Shown: positions 23,507 through 33,009, numbered from the stretch's first letter. The stretch is DNA of 64,000 nt from a bacterium (GCA_024226315.1 JAAELT010000177.1:17771-81770), one strand, 5' to 3'. Translations and numbers: made by a program. Notes: generated by a model from the sequence alone, not told the origin.

Positions 23507-25414
23507 TCAACGCCGCTCGAGTTGTGAAAAATTCTTCAGGACGCTCGGGCCGCGGCGGGCCGCGGCGAGAATCGTGTCCGCGCAGATCGCACGCAGCTCG
23601 TTGTTCGGCATCACGGGTGGCTTGATCCACCGTGCCGTGCGGTGGACCCGCCCCGAATAGTAGTCGGACGAGAAGATTCCGGAAACTGCCCACGGCTGGC
23701 CGTAGAAATCCGCGGCGGCGCGTTCGTACTCGGGCTGCAAGCGGAAGGTCGCAAACAGGCGCTCGCGCCGGGTGAGGCCGCGCGTCTTGCGAACTAGCTT
23801 CTGCAGCGCGGCGTCGCACGACCAACGGATCAGCCAGACAGCCTCTTGCAGCAGCTTCGGCGAGGTCACGCCGACCAGCGGGATCGTCGGCGTCGGAACC
23901 CGGCGCAGGGGCTTGTCCAGCAGCCGGCGCGCCAAGGCGTCCAGTAGCCGGCGCCAGGCCCGGGTTTCGAGCTCGACGTCGAGCGCCGCGGTCATCACTC
24001 CCCGGGTCGCGAACGCCGGAATGATCTCGACCTGGCCGTTCAAGACCAGTGCCTGCGAACCTCCGAACTCTCGTTCGGTGGCGAGATAGAATCTCTCCAG
24101 GAGTTGATAGAGAGGCGTTTCGGAGAGACTACCGAGCATCGACGCGACCTCCGTGAGATCGTGTGCAACGCCACGCTCGATCTCTTCGGTCGTGACGTCG
24201 AGGCCGAGCCGGCCGGCCAGGTACGCGGCGTCGCGCGCGTGTCGCGCCTCTGTCGCCCGCCACCAGTCCTCGGCCGCGGCGGGTCCGTCGGCGAGCCTCG
24301 GCCGGCGCCCCAGCAGGCTGGCGAGGCGCAGGGCAACGCGCTCTCGGCGGCCCCAGAGAGGCTTGATGCGAACCTGCAGGCAGTTGGTGATGTCTCCCAT
24401 CAGCAGGCTGGTGACGCCGTCGCCGAAAGCCTGCTCGCCGGTCGGGAGCCAGAAAGGATACGCCGCCGCCTCGGCGAGCAGGGCCTGGCGTCGCAGCGTA
24501 TCTTCGGACGGGAAGAAACGGCCGACAGCGTCGCCGACCCGCCAGGTGGCCCCGACCACCTCGGCGCAGCGGCGAGCGAGCCTCACCTCATATTCGCCGG
24601 GGTCGCCGTAGGTGTAGGTGTGCATGCCCCGAGCCCGGTTCCCGAGCGCACCGAGGACGAGACGAGAGTCGAGTCCCGCGCTCAGTGCGAGGCCGATCGC
24701 GGAACCGCCGCTGGCGGCATATCTCTCGGCCTGCCGCCGCAGGAGAGGCTCGAGCTCTCGCGCCGCGCTTTCGGCGGAGAGCCGGCGGACGTTGCGGTGC
24801 CAGGGTCGCTCGATCAGCGAGTCGATCGGTTCGCCTTCGGCCGAGAAACGGGCCCTCTCGCCCGGCAGGATTTCGTGAAGGCCGGTGAACAGCGTCCGCC
24901 GGCCGAGGATGTAGCACGACGCCAGCCACTGTGCGACCCCGCATAGGTCCGGCTCCAGCCCGAGGGCGAAAGCGCAGGCTGCCTGGGTGGTTCCGAACAC
25001 CAGCGTGCGTCCGCTTCGGCCATGGAAGAGCCGCCGTAAACCAACGGGGTCCACGCCCAGGGCGAGAACCCGCCGTCGCCGATCATGGGCAGCACAAGAG
25101 TAGCTCCCGTCCCAGGAGCTCGGAAGCGGCCAGCCACCGTCTGAGACGACTTCTCCTCCCAGGCGGTCGAGTGTCCGGCGGGCCTCGGATGCGTCGGCGG
25201 AGATCTCGTCCCCGCGCCACACGTAGCCGTCGATCGCGACCACCAGGTCATCCGTCAGCAGTTGATGCGCCGGCAGTAGGCCGAGGTCGGCGGAGTGCCA
25301 GATGACCAGGGCCTTCGGATCGCCGATCCGGCCGTGGTTCGGCCAGAGAGCGCGAAACCAGCTGTTCGAGCGGTCGACGATCTCGGCGGTCGGGTTGAGA
25401 GCGCCGAGGAACAT
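23507..25414 (-). CDS. Asparagine-synthase-like protein lacking the glutaminase cysteine
   Basis: A 635-residue homologue of AsnB. It starts MFLGALNP, so no Cys2 exists, and its Ntn-like domain (LVVAIDGYVWRGDEI...WDGSYSCAAHDRRRR...GVDPVGLRRLFHG) is degenerate. The pyrophosphatase loop is present at about residues 243-249 as SAGLDSR. Cys-less homologues such as beta-lactam synthetase and lasso-peptide cyclase form amide bonds by adenylating a carboxylate and do not use glutamine. Its ATG overlaps the stop of the CapK-like gene (TGATG). An amide-forming step on a sugar acid is the best guess, unproven. Confidence 0.8.
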   Translation of the reverse strand: MFLGALNPTAEIVDRSNSWFRALWPNHGRIGDPKALVIWHSADLGLLPAHQLLTDDLVVAIDGYVWRGDEISADASEARRTLDRLGGEVVSDGGWPLPSSWDGSYSCAAHDRRRRVLALGVDPVGLRRLFHGRSGRTLVFGTTQAACAFALGLEPDLCGVAQWLASCYILGRRTLFTGLHEILPGERARFSAEGEPIDSLIERPWHRNVRRLSAESAARELEPLLRRQAERYAASGGSAIGLALSAGLDSRLVLGALGNRARGMHTYTYGDPGEYEVRLARRCAEVVGATWRVGDAVGRFFPSEDTLRRQALLAEAAAYPFWLPTGEQAFGDGVTSLLMGDITNCLQVRIKPLWGRRERVALRLASLLGRRPRLADGPAAAEDWWRATEARHARDAAYLAGRLGLDVTTEEIERGVAHDLTEVASMLGSLSETPLYQLLERFYLATEREFGGSQALVLNGQVEIIPAFATRGVMTAALDVELETRAWRRLLDALARRLLDKPLRRVPTPTIPLVGVTSPKLLQEAVWLIRWSCDAALQKLVRKTRGLTRRERLFATFRLQPEYERAAADFYGQPWAVSGIFSSDYYSGRVHRTARWIKPPVMPNNELRAICADTILAAARRGPSVLKNFSQLERR

Positions 25415-26832
25415 CAGGCGTCGTTCCTGGAGTCGATTCCCTGTCTGGCAAGCGATAGGTAGTCGCGATGTTTGCCGCCTGGCAGCGCGGGCATCTCGTC
25501 GACGATCCGAATGGTCAGTGGGAAGTCCTCACCGAAGGCGGTGCGGGTTTCCCGCTCGACTTGCTGCAAGTGCTCGCCTGAGAACCGTCGGCTGACGAGC
25601 AGCAGCAGATCGAGTCCCTTGTGCTCGGTCTCGAGGAATCGATAGCGGCGAATGAGGCCTTGACTGGCCAGGGGCTTGAAGACGTAGCCGGGCATGTGGG
25701 AATTGATGATGCGTCCGTTCGGCAACCGGACGGGTTCTCCGGAGCGTCCGTCGAGGCTCGCGACCATGGGATGGGATCGGCCGCACGAGCATCTCCCCGG
25801 GCGCAGAGTGATCTCGTCACCGACGGCGTAACGGATCAACGGGAAGGCGCGCAGAAACAGGTCGGTCACGAGGACCTCGCCCGTAGTTTCTTCCGGCTGA
25901 CGCAGCTCGAGCCAGGTCGCCTCGGACGTGAGATGGAGTGAGCCGGCAGGGCACTCGAAGGTATCTAGACCGCCTTCCGCGCTGCCGTAGAAATCCACGC
26001 ATGGCGCGCCTGTCGTTGCCTCGATCAGCTCCCTCTGGAATCCGTATGTCGGCTCGCCTGTCAGGGCCACGGCCTTGAGCTCCAACTCCTCGAGGTCGAG
26101 GCCGTGGTCTCGGCAGAGGACACAGAACTCGTGAATCGCGGCTGGATAGCCGTGGAAGTGTGTCGGTCGCCAGCGCTGGAGCTCCCGCCAGTGCCCTTCG
26201 ACCTGGGACGGCCCGATGTCGAAGGCCGAGACGCGGACACGATTGAACACCTGGTCCCGCAGGAGCGTGGACATCCGCAGGCGCCAGCGCCAGTGAAGGC
26301 CGAAGAAATAGGCGTACGGCTCGCCGACTTCGATTCCGAAAGCCTCCAGGGTCCGGAAGAGCAGCGCGTGGCGATAGGCCCAGGCTCGCCGATCACAGGG
26401 GAATTGAAGGGGGGTACCGGTCGAGCCGGATGTCCTGTCAGGGAATGTCGACAGCTGCCGGCCGCCGAGCGCGAGCAGACGCTCGGATTCCTGACGGACG
26501 GTGGTTTTCTCGAGAATCGGGAGGCGGCTCATCAGGCGGGCGGCGTCGTCCCAGGATCGGGCACGGTTGATCTCAGCGCGGTAGGGGGCGAGCTCCTCCC
26601 GGTAGAACGGTACCCGATCCACGGCGAAGCGCAGCAGCGACAGCAGACGTTCGGCCTGGAGTGCGCGCAACTCGTCTCGTCCCAGGAGCTCGCTCGCGCG
26701 GACGTCCCGCAGAGCCGCGACAACGGGTTCGCGGCGCAGCCGCTGCAAGAAGAAATAGAGACCGCGCGCCAACCGGGCCGGCATTGGACGCGAAGCCCTC
26801 GAAGGCAGCTTTTCGAATGCGGATTCCGTCAC
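25414..26832 (-). CDS. CapK/phenylacetate-CoA-ligase-like adenylating enzyme
   Basis: A 472-residue ANL-superfamily protein with the AMP-binding signature TSGSTGTPLQFP at about residues 135-146, a YGSAEGG motif in place of the usual YGxTE and ITLRPGRCSCGRSHPMV, a Cys-rich segment typical of phenylacetate-CoA ligase relatives. CapK-type relatives occur in capsule loci with unknown acyl or amino-acid substrates. It starts at GTG 26832 (GTGA overlap). It is coupled to a Cys-less Asn-synthase-like gene, so a carboxylate activation feeding amide or ester modification of the polymer is plausible. Confidence 0.8.
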   Translation of the reverse strand: MTESAFEKLPSRASRPMPARLARGLYFFLQRLRREPVVAALRDVRASELLGRDELRALQAERLLSLLRFAVDRVPFYREELAPYRAEINRARSWDDAARLMSRLPILEKTTVRQESERLLALGGRQLSTFPDRTSGSTGTPLQFPCDRRAWAYRHALLFRTLEAFGIEVGEPYAYFFGLHWRWRLRMSTLLRDQVFNRVRVSAFDIGPSQVEGHWRELQRWRPTHFHGYPAAIHEFCVLCRDHGLDLEELELKAVALTGEPTYGFQRELIEATTGAPCVDFYGSAEGGLDTFECPAGSLHLTSEATWLELRQPEETTGEVLVTDLFLRAFPLIRYAVGDEITLRPGRCSCGRSHPMVASLDGRSGEPVRLPNGRIINSHMPGYVFKPLASQGLIRRYRFLETEHKGLDLLLLVSRRFSGEHLQQVERETRTAFGEDFPLTIRIVDEMPALPGGKHRDYLSLARQGIDSRNDA

Positions 26833-28064
26833 GCGGCGGATCTCTGATCGAGGAGCCCGCGATACCAGCGATCGAAGCAGCTAGCCTGTTCTCGCAGAGT
26901 GAAGTGCTCGCGAACCCGGCGCCGGCCCGCGTCGCCCATCTTCTGGCGCAGAGTCGGATCACCGGCCAGGCGTTCGAGCCGCTCTGCCAGCGCTTCGGGG
27001 TCGCGTCGCGCCACAAGATAGCCGGTCACACCCTCGACGACGTTCTCGGGCAGTCCGCCGGCGTCGGTCGCGACGACCGGCAGGCCGAGTGCCTGGGCCT
27101 CCAATACGGCATTGCAGAAGCCCTCGGAAACCGCGGCATGGAGCAACACGTCGGCCTGGCCCATCTGTTCCCGGACGCCGTCGGAATCGAGTGCTCCCTC
27201 GAGCTTGACGACGGTCTCGATCTCCATCTGATGGCATGCGAATGCCACCGTACCGATGTACGGTCCGTCGCCGACAATGCGGTACTCGATGCAGAGTCCA
27301 CGGTCCACCAGCCGCCGCACCGCCTGCAGAGCGTACTCGTAGCCTTTCTGCCAGTCGAGGCGCCCGACGGCCAGGATACGGAGCGGGCGCTCGAGGGTTC
27401 CCGCGGTCTCGAGGTGGCGCCGGCGGGGAGCTTCGGCGAAGGCTGGAGCGACGGCCGGCGGGATGAGCACGTGGGCTTTGTCCTCCGGGCAGCCTCGCCG
27501 CCGTGCCTTCTGCCAGAGGTCGTCGCTGAGCAGATGGAGGGCGGCTGCCTTGCGCCAGACCGCTCCGTAGTAGTCGCTCTGCTCGAGCCCAGCGTGATTG
27601 AGGTCATAGCCGCGGAAGCTGACTCCGATCCGGCAGCCGAGCAGGTCTTCGAGGTGTGTCCTGTCGACCGCCAGGGCCCCGAACTCGAAGTGGATCAGCC
27701 GCGGCCTGAGGCAGACGATCTCGGCGTCTAGATACAGGTGCCGCAAACCATCGACGCCGAATTGCTTCATGCCGCGACGCAAGAAGCGGACGGTCGTGCC
27801 CGGAGCGCGCGTCAGGCACCGGATCAGCGCCAGAGGCCAGAGCAGGATCGCCAGAAAACGCGGGCGGTGGGGCCACGCCGAATGGACCCGGCGCCGTAGC
27901 TCGGGTCTCTCGCGCAAGGCAGGGAAGCGCCGCCATTCGGACTCCGGACTCCGTTGGCAGACGACGTGGACGTCCCAACCCTCGTCGAGCAGCGCGAGGA
28001 ACTTGCTCGCGATGAACGTCTCCGAGAGCTTGGGAAAGGTTGGTACGACGAGGACGAGAGTCAT
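26829..28064 (-). CDS. Glycosyltransferase group 1 (GT4-like)
   Basis: A 411-residue GT-B enzyme starting MTLVLVVPTFPKLSETFIASKFLALLDEG, the opening typical of colanic acid/exopolysaccharide GT4 enzymes (WcaL-like). The C-terminal domain has ILAVGRLDWQKGYEYALQAVRRL, YRIVGDGPY and ADVLLHAAVSEGFCNAVLEAQALGLPVVATDAGGLPENV (EX7E). The ATG at 28064 is followed upstream by a 36-base gap. It is similar in layout to the GT at 28835 and may be a paralogue. Confidence 0.88.
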   Translation of the reverse strand: MTLVLVVPTFPKLSETFIASKFLALLDEGWDVHVVCQRSPESEWRRFPALRERPELRRRVHSAWPHRPRFLAILLWPLALIRCLTRAPGTTVRFLRRGMKQFGVDGLRHLYLDAEIVCLRPRLIHFEFGALAVDRTHLEDLLGCRIGVSFRGYDLNHAGLEQSDYYGAVWRKAAALHLLSDDLWQKARRRGCPEDKAHVLIPPAVAPAFAEAPRRRHLETAGTLERPLRILAVGRLDWQKGYEYALQAVRRLVDRGLCIEYRIVGDGPYIGTVAFACHQMEIETVVKLEGALDSDGVREQMGQADVLLHAAVSEGFCNAVLEAQALGLPVVATDAGGLPENVVEGVTGYLVARRDPEALAERLERLAGDPTLRQKMGDAGRRRVREHFTLREQASCFDRWYRGLLDQRSAA

Positions 28065-28100
28065 GGTTGGCTCGAGACCGGTCCGATCGGCGCGGTCCGG

Positions 28101-28838
28101 TCAGCTTTGCTTGCGGGCACAAGCGAAGAGATGGGCAGTCCGCCGCGGCTCCGTCTCGACATCACGTGACTCGTAGCGATTGATCAGATTCGAGAAACCA
28201 GTGGAGAGAGCCTGCAGTGGGCGCCGCGGAGAAATCGAACGCAGGCCCCGGTACCGAGCCCGACCGGTACGGACGCCATAGACGACCTCCACTTCCGGAA
28301 ACCGCTCCTTCAGAAGTGAGATGAGCTCATCGCGGGTGTAGTGGCGCACGTGGTCTGGGTTGCGGTTGGGTGGCTCGTTGAGCACGTAGTCGCCGTTGGG
28401 CGTCGTGAGGTAGAACCAACCGCCTGGCTTCAGGAGCCGCTCAGCTTGTCGAACAAAGGCCTGATCATCGACGACATGCTCGATGGTCTCCACGGCGGCA
28501 ATGCCGTCGAAGCTATGGTCGGGTATTGTCGTTCGTGTCATATCGTCGATGACGAGCTGCTCGATGTTCGAGCGCCGCCGCCGAAGTCGATCCGCGATGC
28601 CGTCGGTCATGCCCAGGTTGAGGTTCGTCCGAACCCTGCCTTCACGGGGCACGTCGAGGACGGTCACCCTGGCTTTGAGCCCGATTGTGTAGGGCGATGT
28701 TCGGCCGCCGACGTCGAGGATGGACGGACTCGTTGCCGGGGTCGTGCGCAAGAGACGTCCAAGATCACGATGCGACTGTGAATAGAGAACCGGCAGAAAG
28801 GGGGTTGCCAGTCGGCGGATGAGCTCGTACGGCGTCAA
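28101..28838 (-). CDS. Class I SAM-dependent methyltransferase
   Basis: A 245-residue protein with motif I ILDVGGRTSPY, the acidic strand VTVLDVP, motif II-III DGIAAVETIEHVVDDQAFVRQAERLLKPGGWFYLTTPNGD, and RHYTRDELISLLKERF. The TTG start at 28838 overlaps the upstream stop as TTGA; the frame is open further upstream only through the neighbour. Glycine-poor motif I (GGRTSPY) differs from the usual GxGxG, as in some sugar methyltransferases. A role in O-methylation of the polysaccharide is inferred. Confidence 0.8.
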   Translation of the reverse strand: MTPYELIRRLATPFLPVLYSQSHRDLGRLLRTTPATSPSILDVGGRTSPYTIGLKARVTVLDVPREGRVRTNLNLGMTDGIADRLRRRRSNIEQLVIDDMTRTTIPDHSFDGIAAVETIEHVVDDQAFVRQAERLLKPGGWFYLTTPNGDYVLNEPPNRNPDHVRHYTRDELISLLKERFPEVEVVYGVRTGRARYRGLRSISPRRPLQALSTGFSNLINRYESRDVETEPRRTAHLFACARKQS

Positions 28839-30079
28839 TGCGCGCTCCCGGATCTGAGTCGATCGTCGTTCGAGTGCACTGATCGGAAGAGTGAAGCGAA
28901 TTCCTCGATGTGCCGCTCCAGGGCAAACTGTTGACAAACGGTCGCCCGTGCCGCCCGGCCCAACCGTCCGGCGAGCTCGGGGTTGTTCGCGACCTCGATC
29001 AGAGCGCGGGCGAGGGCAGCCGGATCACGGACCGGGACGGTCAAACCATTGACGCCGTCTTCGACCGCCTCGCTGATGCCGCCGCACTCGGCGGTGACGA
29101 CCGGCAGGCCGCAAGCCATGGCCTCCAGAAGGGCGTTCGGCACCCCTTCGCTCAGACTGGCGAAGAGGAAGGCGTCCGACGCCTGCAGGCGGTCGCGAAC
29201 GGCTTCGGGTCGGAGACGCCCCAAGAGTCGTACGTGTGCCTCGAGCTCCAGGTCGCGGATTGTGAAGAGGATTCGATCGCGGTCCGGTCCGTCGCCGATG
29301 ATCTCGTAGCGCGACTCGATGCCAGCGTCGACCAGCCGGCGGACCGCAACCAGTGAGTACTCATGACCCTTGCGCCAGATCAGAGATCCCGTGGACACGA
29401 TGCGGAACACCTCCCGACCTTCCCGCCGCCGCTTCTCTGGGCTGAAGAGCTCGGTGTCGACGCCAGCGTAGATCACTCTGGCCTTCGCAGGCTGCAGACC
29501 ATAACAACGGGCTTCTTCGAGGAGTGCCTTGGATACGCAGTGCACCGCGGACGCGCGCTCGAACGTCGTCCGCAGATCCTCGACATACGTGGCGCGTCGT
29601 GAGCGATGGGGCGCGATTTGGATCTGGCTACCCCGGCAGCTGATCACCTTGTGCCCCTCCAGCTCGAAGAGTGGGAGATGGTCGATCGCGGCCGAGTTCC
29701 ATGGAAAGTACATGACGTCCCATCGCCTGCCGGCGTGAGGAAGCGTCCGGTACCAGGAGCGGAGCCGAGCACGGCGAGGTCGTCTCAACCCGGTCCTCCA
29801 GAGTCTGGTCGCCCCTGCCGGCGAGCGAGCAAAGGCACCGGCAGCCACGACGATCAGCTTCATCAGACGGATCGCGCGCGGCCATCGCGTCGCCGGCAAC
29901 CGGCGCCAGACGAGGTTCGGGTGCTCCGGCCAGTCACTAGGGCGGGACTCCAACGTCACGGTCACTTCCACCCCCTTGGCGGCCAGGCCGCGCAGCAGCC
30001 GCTCGATGAACGTCTCGGGGGGCCAGGAGAGACCCACGACGAGGACTTTCAGTGATGATTCCGTCATGTCTCGAGTCAT
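28835..30079 (-). CDS. Glycosyltransferase group 1 (GT4-like)
   Basis: A 414-residue GT-B enzyme. LKVLVVGLSWPPETFIERLLRGLAAKG starts the N-terminal domain; FRIVSTGSLIWRKGHEYSLVAVRRLVDAG and SDAFLFASLSEGVPNALLEAMACGLPVVTAECGGISEAVEDG carry the GT4 EX7E motif. Either ATG at 30079 or 30067 (12 bases later) may start translation; the first is listed. It resembles the enzyme ending at 26829 (both have the RKGHEYSL/QKGYEYAL motif), suggesting a duplicated pair with a methyltransferase between. Confidence 0.88.
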   Translation of the reverse strand: MTRDMTESSLKVLVVGLSWPPETFIERLLRGLAAKGVEVTVTLESRPSDWPEHPNLVWRRLPATRWPRAIRLMKLIVVAAGAFARSPAGATRLWRTGLRRPRRARLRSWYRTLPHAGRRWDVMYFPWNSAAIDHLPLFELEGHKVISCRGSQIQIAPHRSRRATYVEDLRTTFERASAVHCVSKALLEEARCYGLQPAKARVIYAGVDTELFSPEKRRREGREVFRIVSTGSLIWRKGHEYSLVAVRRLVDAGIESRYEIIGDGPDRDRILFTIRDLELEAHVRLLGRLRPEAVRDRLQASDAFLFASLSEGVPNALLEAMACGLPVVTAECGGISEAVEDGVNGLTVPVRDPAALARALIEVANNPELAGRLGRAARATVCQQFALERHIEEFASLFRSVHSNDDRLRSGSAH

Positions 30080-30094
30080 TCGAGCGCGAATCTG

Positions 30095-31207
30095 TCAGGG
30101 TTCCGGGGCGAACGGCTTGTCGAGATAAGAAGCCAGCTCCGTGGCGATCACCTCATAGCCCGCGGCGTTGCAGTGGGCGTCGAGGCGCCAATAGAGCTGC
30201 TCGCCTCGTTTCGCCCGTTCGCGGAATGGGGGCAGGAGTGAAACCGTTTCGACCCCGCGGCTGCTCAGCTCGTCGAGGATCTCTCCGGCTGCCCACGAGC
30301 CTTCGCCGTTGGTCTCGTCCTTCGTCGGCAGCGCGACGAAGATGAAACGGCAGCCGCGGCTCCGACAGTCGTCGGCCATGGATTCGACGCGCGCGATGAT
30401 CTCGTGGCGCACCAGGTCTCGGGACTCTCGAGTCTCCAACTCGCCGCGCACGACGTTACGGTTCAACGAGACCCAGGGCCAGCCGAAATGATGCGCCCAG
30501 CGTGCCCACAACGCGCGGACGAGATAGGAGTGCTGAACCCCCGCGCGGAGCAGTCGCCGAGAACCGGACAGGGAGCGATCCAGGCGCTGGATCAGGAGCT
30601 CTCTCTCCTCGGCCGTTCGGTAGATCAATACATGATCCCGATAGACGTCGCGGTGGACGACTCCTTTGGCAACGTCGTAGAAATCGTTGCGATAAAAGGC
30701 CAGCAGCACGACGTCCGGCCGGTAGGCGACTGCGTCACGGTCGAAGAGCAGGCTCTCCTCGACGGTGCCGATGCCGTCCATGCCGAGATTGTAGACTTCC
30801 CAGGGTCCCGCTTCCGTGCCGGAGTCGTTGAGTAGCCGTTCCAGAGCGTCGGGGAAGTTCCGACCCCGTCCGACCTCGAAACCGACAGTGAAGGAGTCCC
30901 CCAGGACGACGATCCGGGAGACGCCCGGCCGGCGTTCGACGGAGAACTCGTCGTCGAAGAAACCGGCGCTGTTCAGCTCCACCTCGACCCGGTACTCGAG
31001 ACGCTGGAGGACGCCCCGGCTGCGAGGAACATACCGGAAGCCCAGCTCGGGATCCGGGCGATAGACTGTAGCCATCCGGTTGAGGTTGGTGGACTCGGGC
31101 TTCAGGAGTCGAAGCGCTCCTTCGGCCAGGAGAAAGACGAGGAGGCAGGAGCCGATCAACAGTCCGGCGCGCGCCAGCCACTCGCTGCGCCGAGATCCGA
31201 TTCTCAT
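30095..31207 (-). CDS. Membrane-anchored SGNH/GDSL-family hydrolase or acyltransferase
   Basis: A 370-residue protein with one N-terminal membrane helix (WLARAGLLIGSCLLVFLLAEGALRLL), then an SGNH domain. VVLGDSFTVGFEVG carries the nucleophile serine, NLGMDGIGTVEE and VVLLAFYRNDFYD contribute oxyanion residues, and DAHCNAAGYEVIA is the DxxH acid-base pair. Members such as AlgJ-like proteins handle O-acetyl groups on polysaccharides, so periplasmic acetyl transfer or removal is plausible. The ATG at 31207 is 38 bases from the upstream stop. The much longer upstream open frame is only a shadow of the AsnB-like gene. Confidence 0.8.
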   Translation of the reverse strand: MRIGSRRSEWLARAGLLIGSCLLVFLLAEGALRLLKPESTNLNRMATVYRPDPELGFRYVPRSRGVLQRLEYRVEVELNSAGFFDDEFSVERRPGVSRIVVLGDSFTVGFEVGRGRNFPDALERLLNDSGTEAGPWEVYNLGMDGIGTVEESLLFDRDAVAYRPDVVLLAFYRNDFYDVAKGVVHRDVYRDHVLIYRTAEERELLIQRLDRSLSGSRRLLRAGVQHSYLVRALWARWAHHFGWPWVSLNRNVVRGELETRESRDLVRHEIIARVESMADDCRSRGCRFIFVALPTKDETNGEGSWAAGEILDELSSRGVETVSLLPPFRERAKRGEQLYWRLDAHCNAAGYEVIATELASYLDKPFAPEP

Positions 31208-31245
31208 GGGCCTCCGTTCGATGGCCGGTTCACGATCACAGCGAA

Positions 31246-33009
31246 TCAACCATGGCGCTCGAGCCACACCGAGAACGTCAGCAGCATGGAGACGGTGTAG
31301 CCCCGAGCTGCGTCTGGGCAGGCGTAGAAACCTTCGAGAAGCTGACGAACCTGCTCCGCGGAGACCAGCTCCAACAGGCGTCTCTCGGGTTTCAGGAGCC
31401 AGTGCTCGAGGCCCTTGTGACCCGCTTCGCCGGCGAACTGGACTTCCCAGTTGCGTTCGACGACTCGCTTTCGGACCGCCAGTCGCCATAGTTTCTTGGC
31501 GGCGCGCTTGGGCAGCAGCCAGGTCTTGGCATAGGGGGCGAGATACAGGTTGGCATCCCAGGCATCCCAGGTGATGCGCGCCAGCTCCGGTGCGTATTTC
31601 TTCAGGTAGTCGATTTGAAGCTGGCGGCGGCGCATGAAGCGCGAGGGTACGGTGGCGAAGAAGTCGGTCAGCCGCGCGTCGTAGAAGGGTAGCCGGGGGA
31701 ACGCTGCCGGCTGGAACGCGCGCAAGCTGGCAGTGGTCCAGCGGAAGGACCACTGATCGGTCTTGAAGGCCTTGACCCTGAACTCGACATCGTCGATCTG
31801 CCCGTACGCCGCGAGCTCCCGTCGGACCTCTTCCCTGACCAGATCCAGCGGATCGGAGCCGGCGAGCTGCGGCAGGCAGATATGCTCCAGAAGCCACCTC
31901 CGACCCTTCTTGAGAAGACGGCCGAGAACGTGTGAGAGGATCTCCGGGTCGTCCGACTCCCCGTCCACCACCCCTATCTTGTCGAGCCAGACGTCTCCCC
32001 AGTGGGCGGCGATGACGAAGTCGGCCAGAGGCGCCAGCTCGCAGGTTACCGCGGCCTGGCGGCACTGGGTCAGATCCTGAAAGCCTTCGACGCAGTCCGC
32101 GACGTTTTCGATCTGGCTGAACAGGTAAGGCTCGATGTGGAAGCAGCGAAAAGGCAGACTCCGGACTCGAGCGATCCGACTGGCGGGGCGAGTTTCGATC
32201 GACTCCCTGCCGTAGCCGTAGGAGTAGCTCAGCACAGACCGATGAGGGCTCTCGCTCGACGGGCTCAGGGCGGCAACGGTCGAGCGCGAGTCGAGGCCGC
32301 CCGAGATCGGCAAGGCCACGCGGCCTGTGCCGGCGAGATCCGAGACGACCTCGCCCAGGTGGATGGAGAACGCGTCGATGGTCTCGTCGTATGCGCGCCG
32401 CTCGTCGGGCTCGTGGCGCCACTGCCAGTACCTGTCGCACGACAGGAGATCGCCTCCGCTGCCGAAGACATAATGGCAAGCCGGGCGCAGGATCTTGACG
32501 TCTTCGAAGTGCGTCCGGTCGCCGAGGAAGAAGCCGCAAGCAAAAAAACCGGTCAGACCGTGCCAATCCAGGCGGCGCCGGGAGGCGGTGGCCACCGCCG
32601 GCATGTAGGTGCCCACCGCGGCCATCCCGGCCGATCGGGAGTAGTAGGCATGGAAGGTGCCGAAACGATCTGTCCAGAGGTGCCAGCGGCCGCTCTCGCG
32701 ATGATGGGCCAAGAGCAGGAAGTGGCCGTTGAGCTCTGACGGATCGTCCTCGTCGACGGCTGCCCACAGACCCTCGGGATCGGCCGACTGGGCGAGCGGA
32801 TAGCGCTCGCCCATGAGCCAGAGGGTCCAATCGTCTCTCGTAAGCTCGATCCACGGTGCCCCCCCCCAGAGCTCGCCACCCGGGCACTCCCAAAGCGCGC
32901 TCTCCGCTCCACGGCGAACCCGGCGCCAACCGGTGCCGCGGTTTCGGCTCGGAAGCCGTTCCGGCTCGAAATGGAACGCCAGCAGCCAATCTCCGGAGAA
33001 GGCGCTCAT
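31246..33009 (-). CDS. Asparagine-synthase-like protein lacking the glutaminase cysteine
   Basis: A 587-residue AsnB homologue starting MSAFSGDWLLAF, so Cys2 is absent. The degenerate Ntn-like domain keeps NGHFLLLAHHRESGRWHLWTDRFGTFHAYY, while the ATP-pyrophosphatase loop is intact at about residues 236-242 (SGGLDSR). The C-terminal third has KYAPELARITWDAWDANLYLAPYAKTW, unlike classical AsnB. It is about 48 residues shorter than the homologue at 23507. The ATG overlaps the upstream stop (TGATG). As in lasso-peptide cyclases and beta-lactam synthetase, ammonia from glutamine is probably not used and an amine is joined to an adenylated carboxylate. Substrate unknown. Confidence 0.8.
   Translation of the reverse strand: MSAFSGDWLLAFHFEPERLPSRNRGTGWRRVRRGAESALWECPGGELWGGAPWIELTRDDWTLWLMGERYPLAQSADPEGLWAAVDEDDPSELNGHFLLLAHHRESGRWHLWTDRFGTFHAYYSRSAGMAAVGTYMPAVATASRRRLDWHGLTGFFACGFFLGDRTHFEDVKILRPACHYVFGSGGDLLSCDRYWQWRHEPDERRAYDETIDAFSIHLGEVVSDLAGTGRVALPISGGLDSRSTVAALSPSSESPHRSVLSYSYGYGRESIETRPASRIARVRSLPFRCFHIEPYLFSQIENVADCVEGFQDLTQCRQAAVTCELAPLADFVIAAHWGDVWLDKIGVVDGESDDPEILSHVLGRLLKKGRRWLLEHICLPQLAGSDPLDLVREEVRRELAAYGQIDDVEFRVKAFKTDQWSFRWTTASLRAFQPAAFPRLPFYDARLTDFFATVPSRFMRRRQLQIDYLKKYAPELARITWDAWDANLYLAPYAKTWLLPKRAAKKLWRLAVRKRVVERNWEVQFAGEAGHKGLEHWLLKPERRLLELVSAEQVRQLLEGFYACPDAARGYTVSMLLTFSVWLERHG

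Noticed and set aside
30095..32989. A 964-residue protein upstream of the SGNH domain
   Set aside because: The N-terminal two-thirds is the shadow of the AsnB-like gene in another frame, rich in Arg/Pro/Ala without domain features.
23507..33009. A lasso-peptide cluster based on the Asn-synthase-like proteins
   Set aside because: No precursor peptide or McjB/RRE/protease gene was found; neighbours are all polysaccharide genes.
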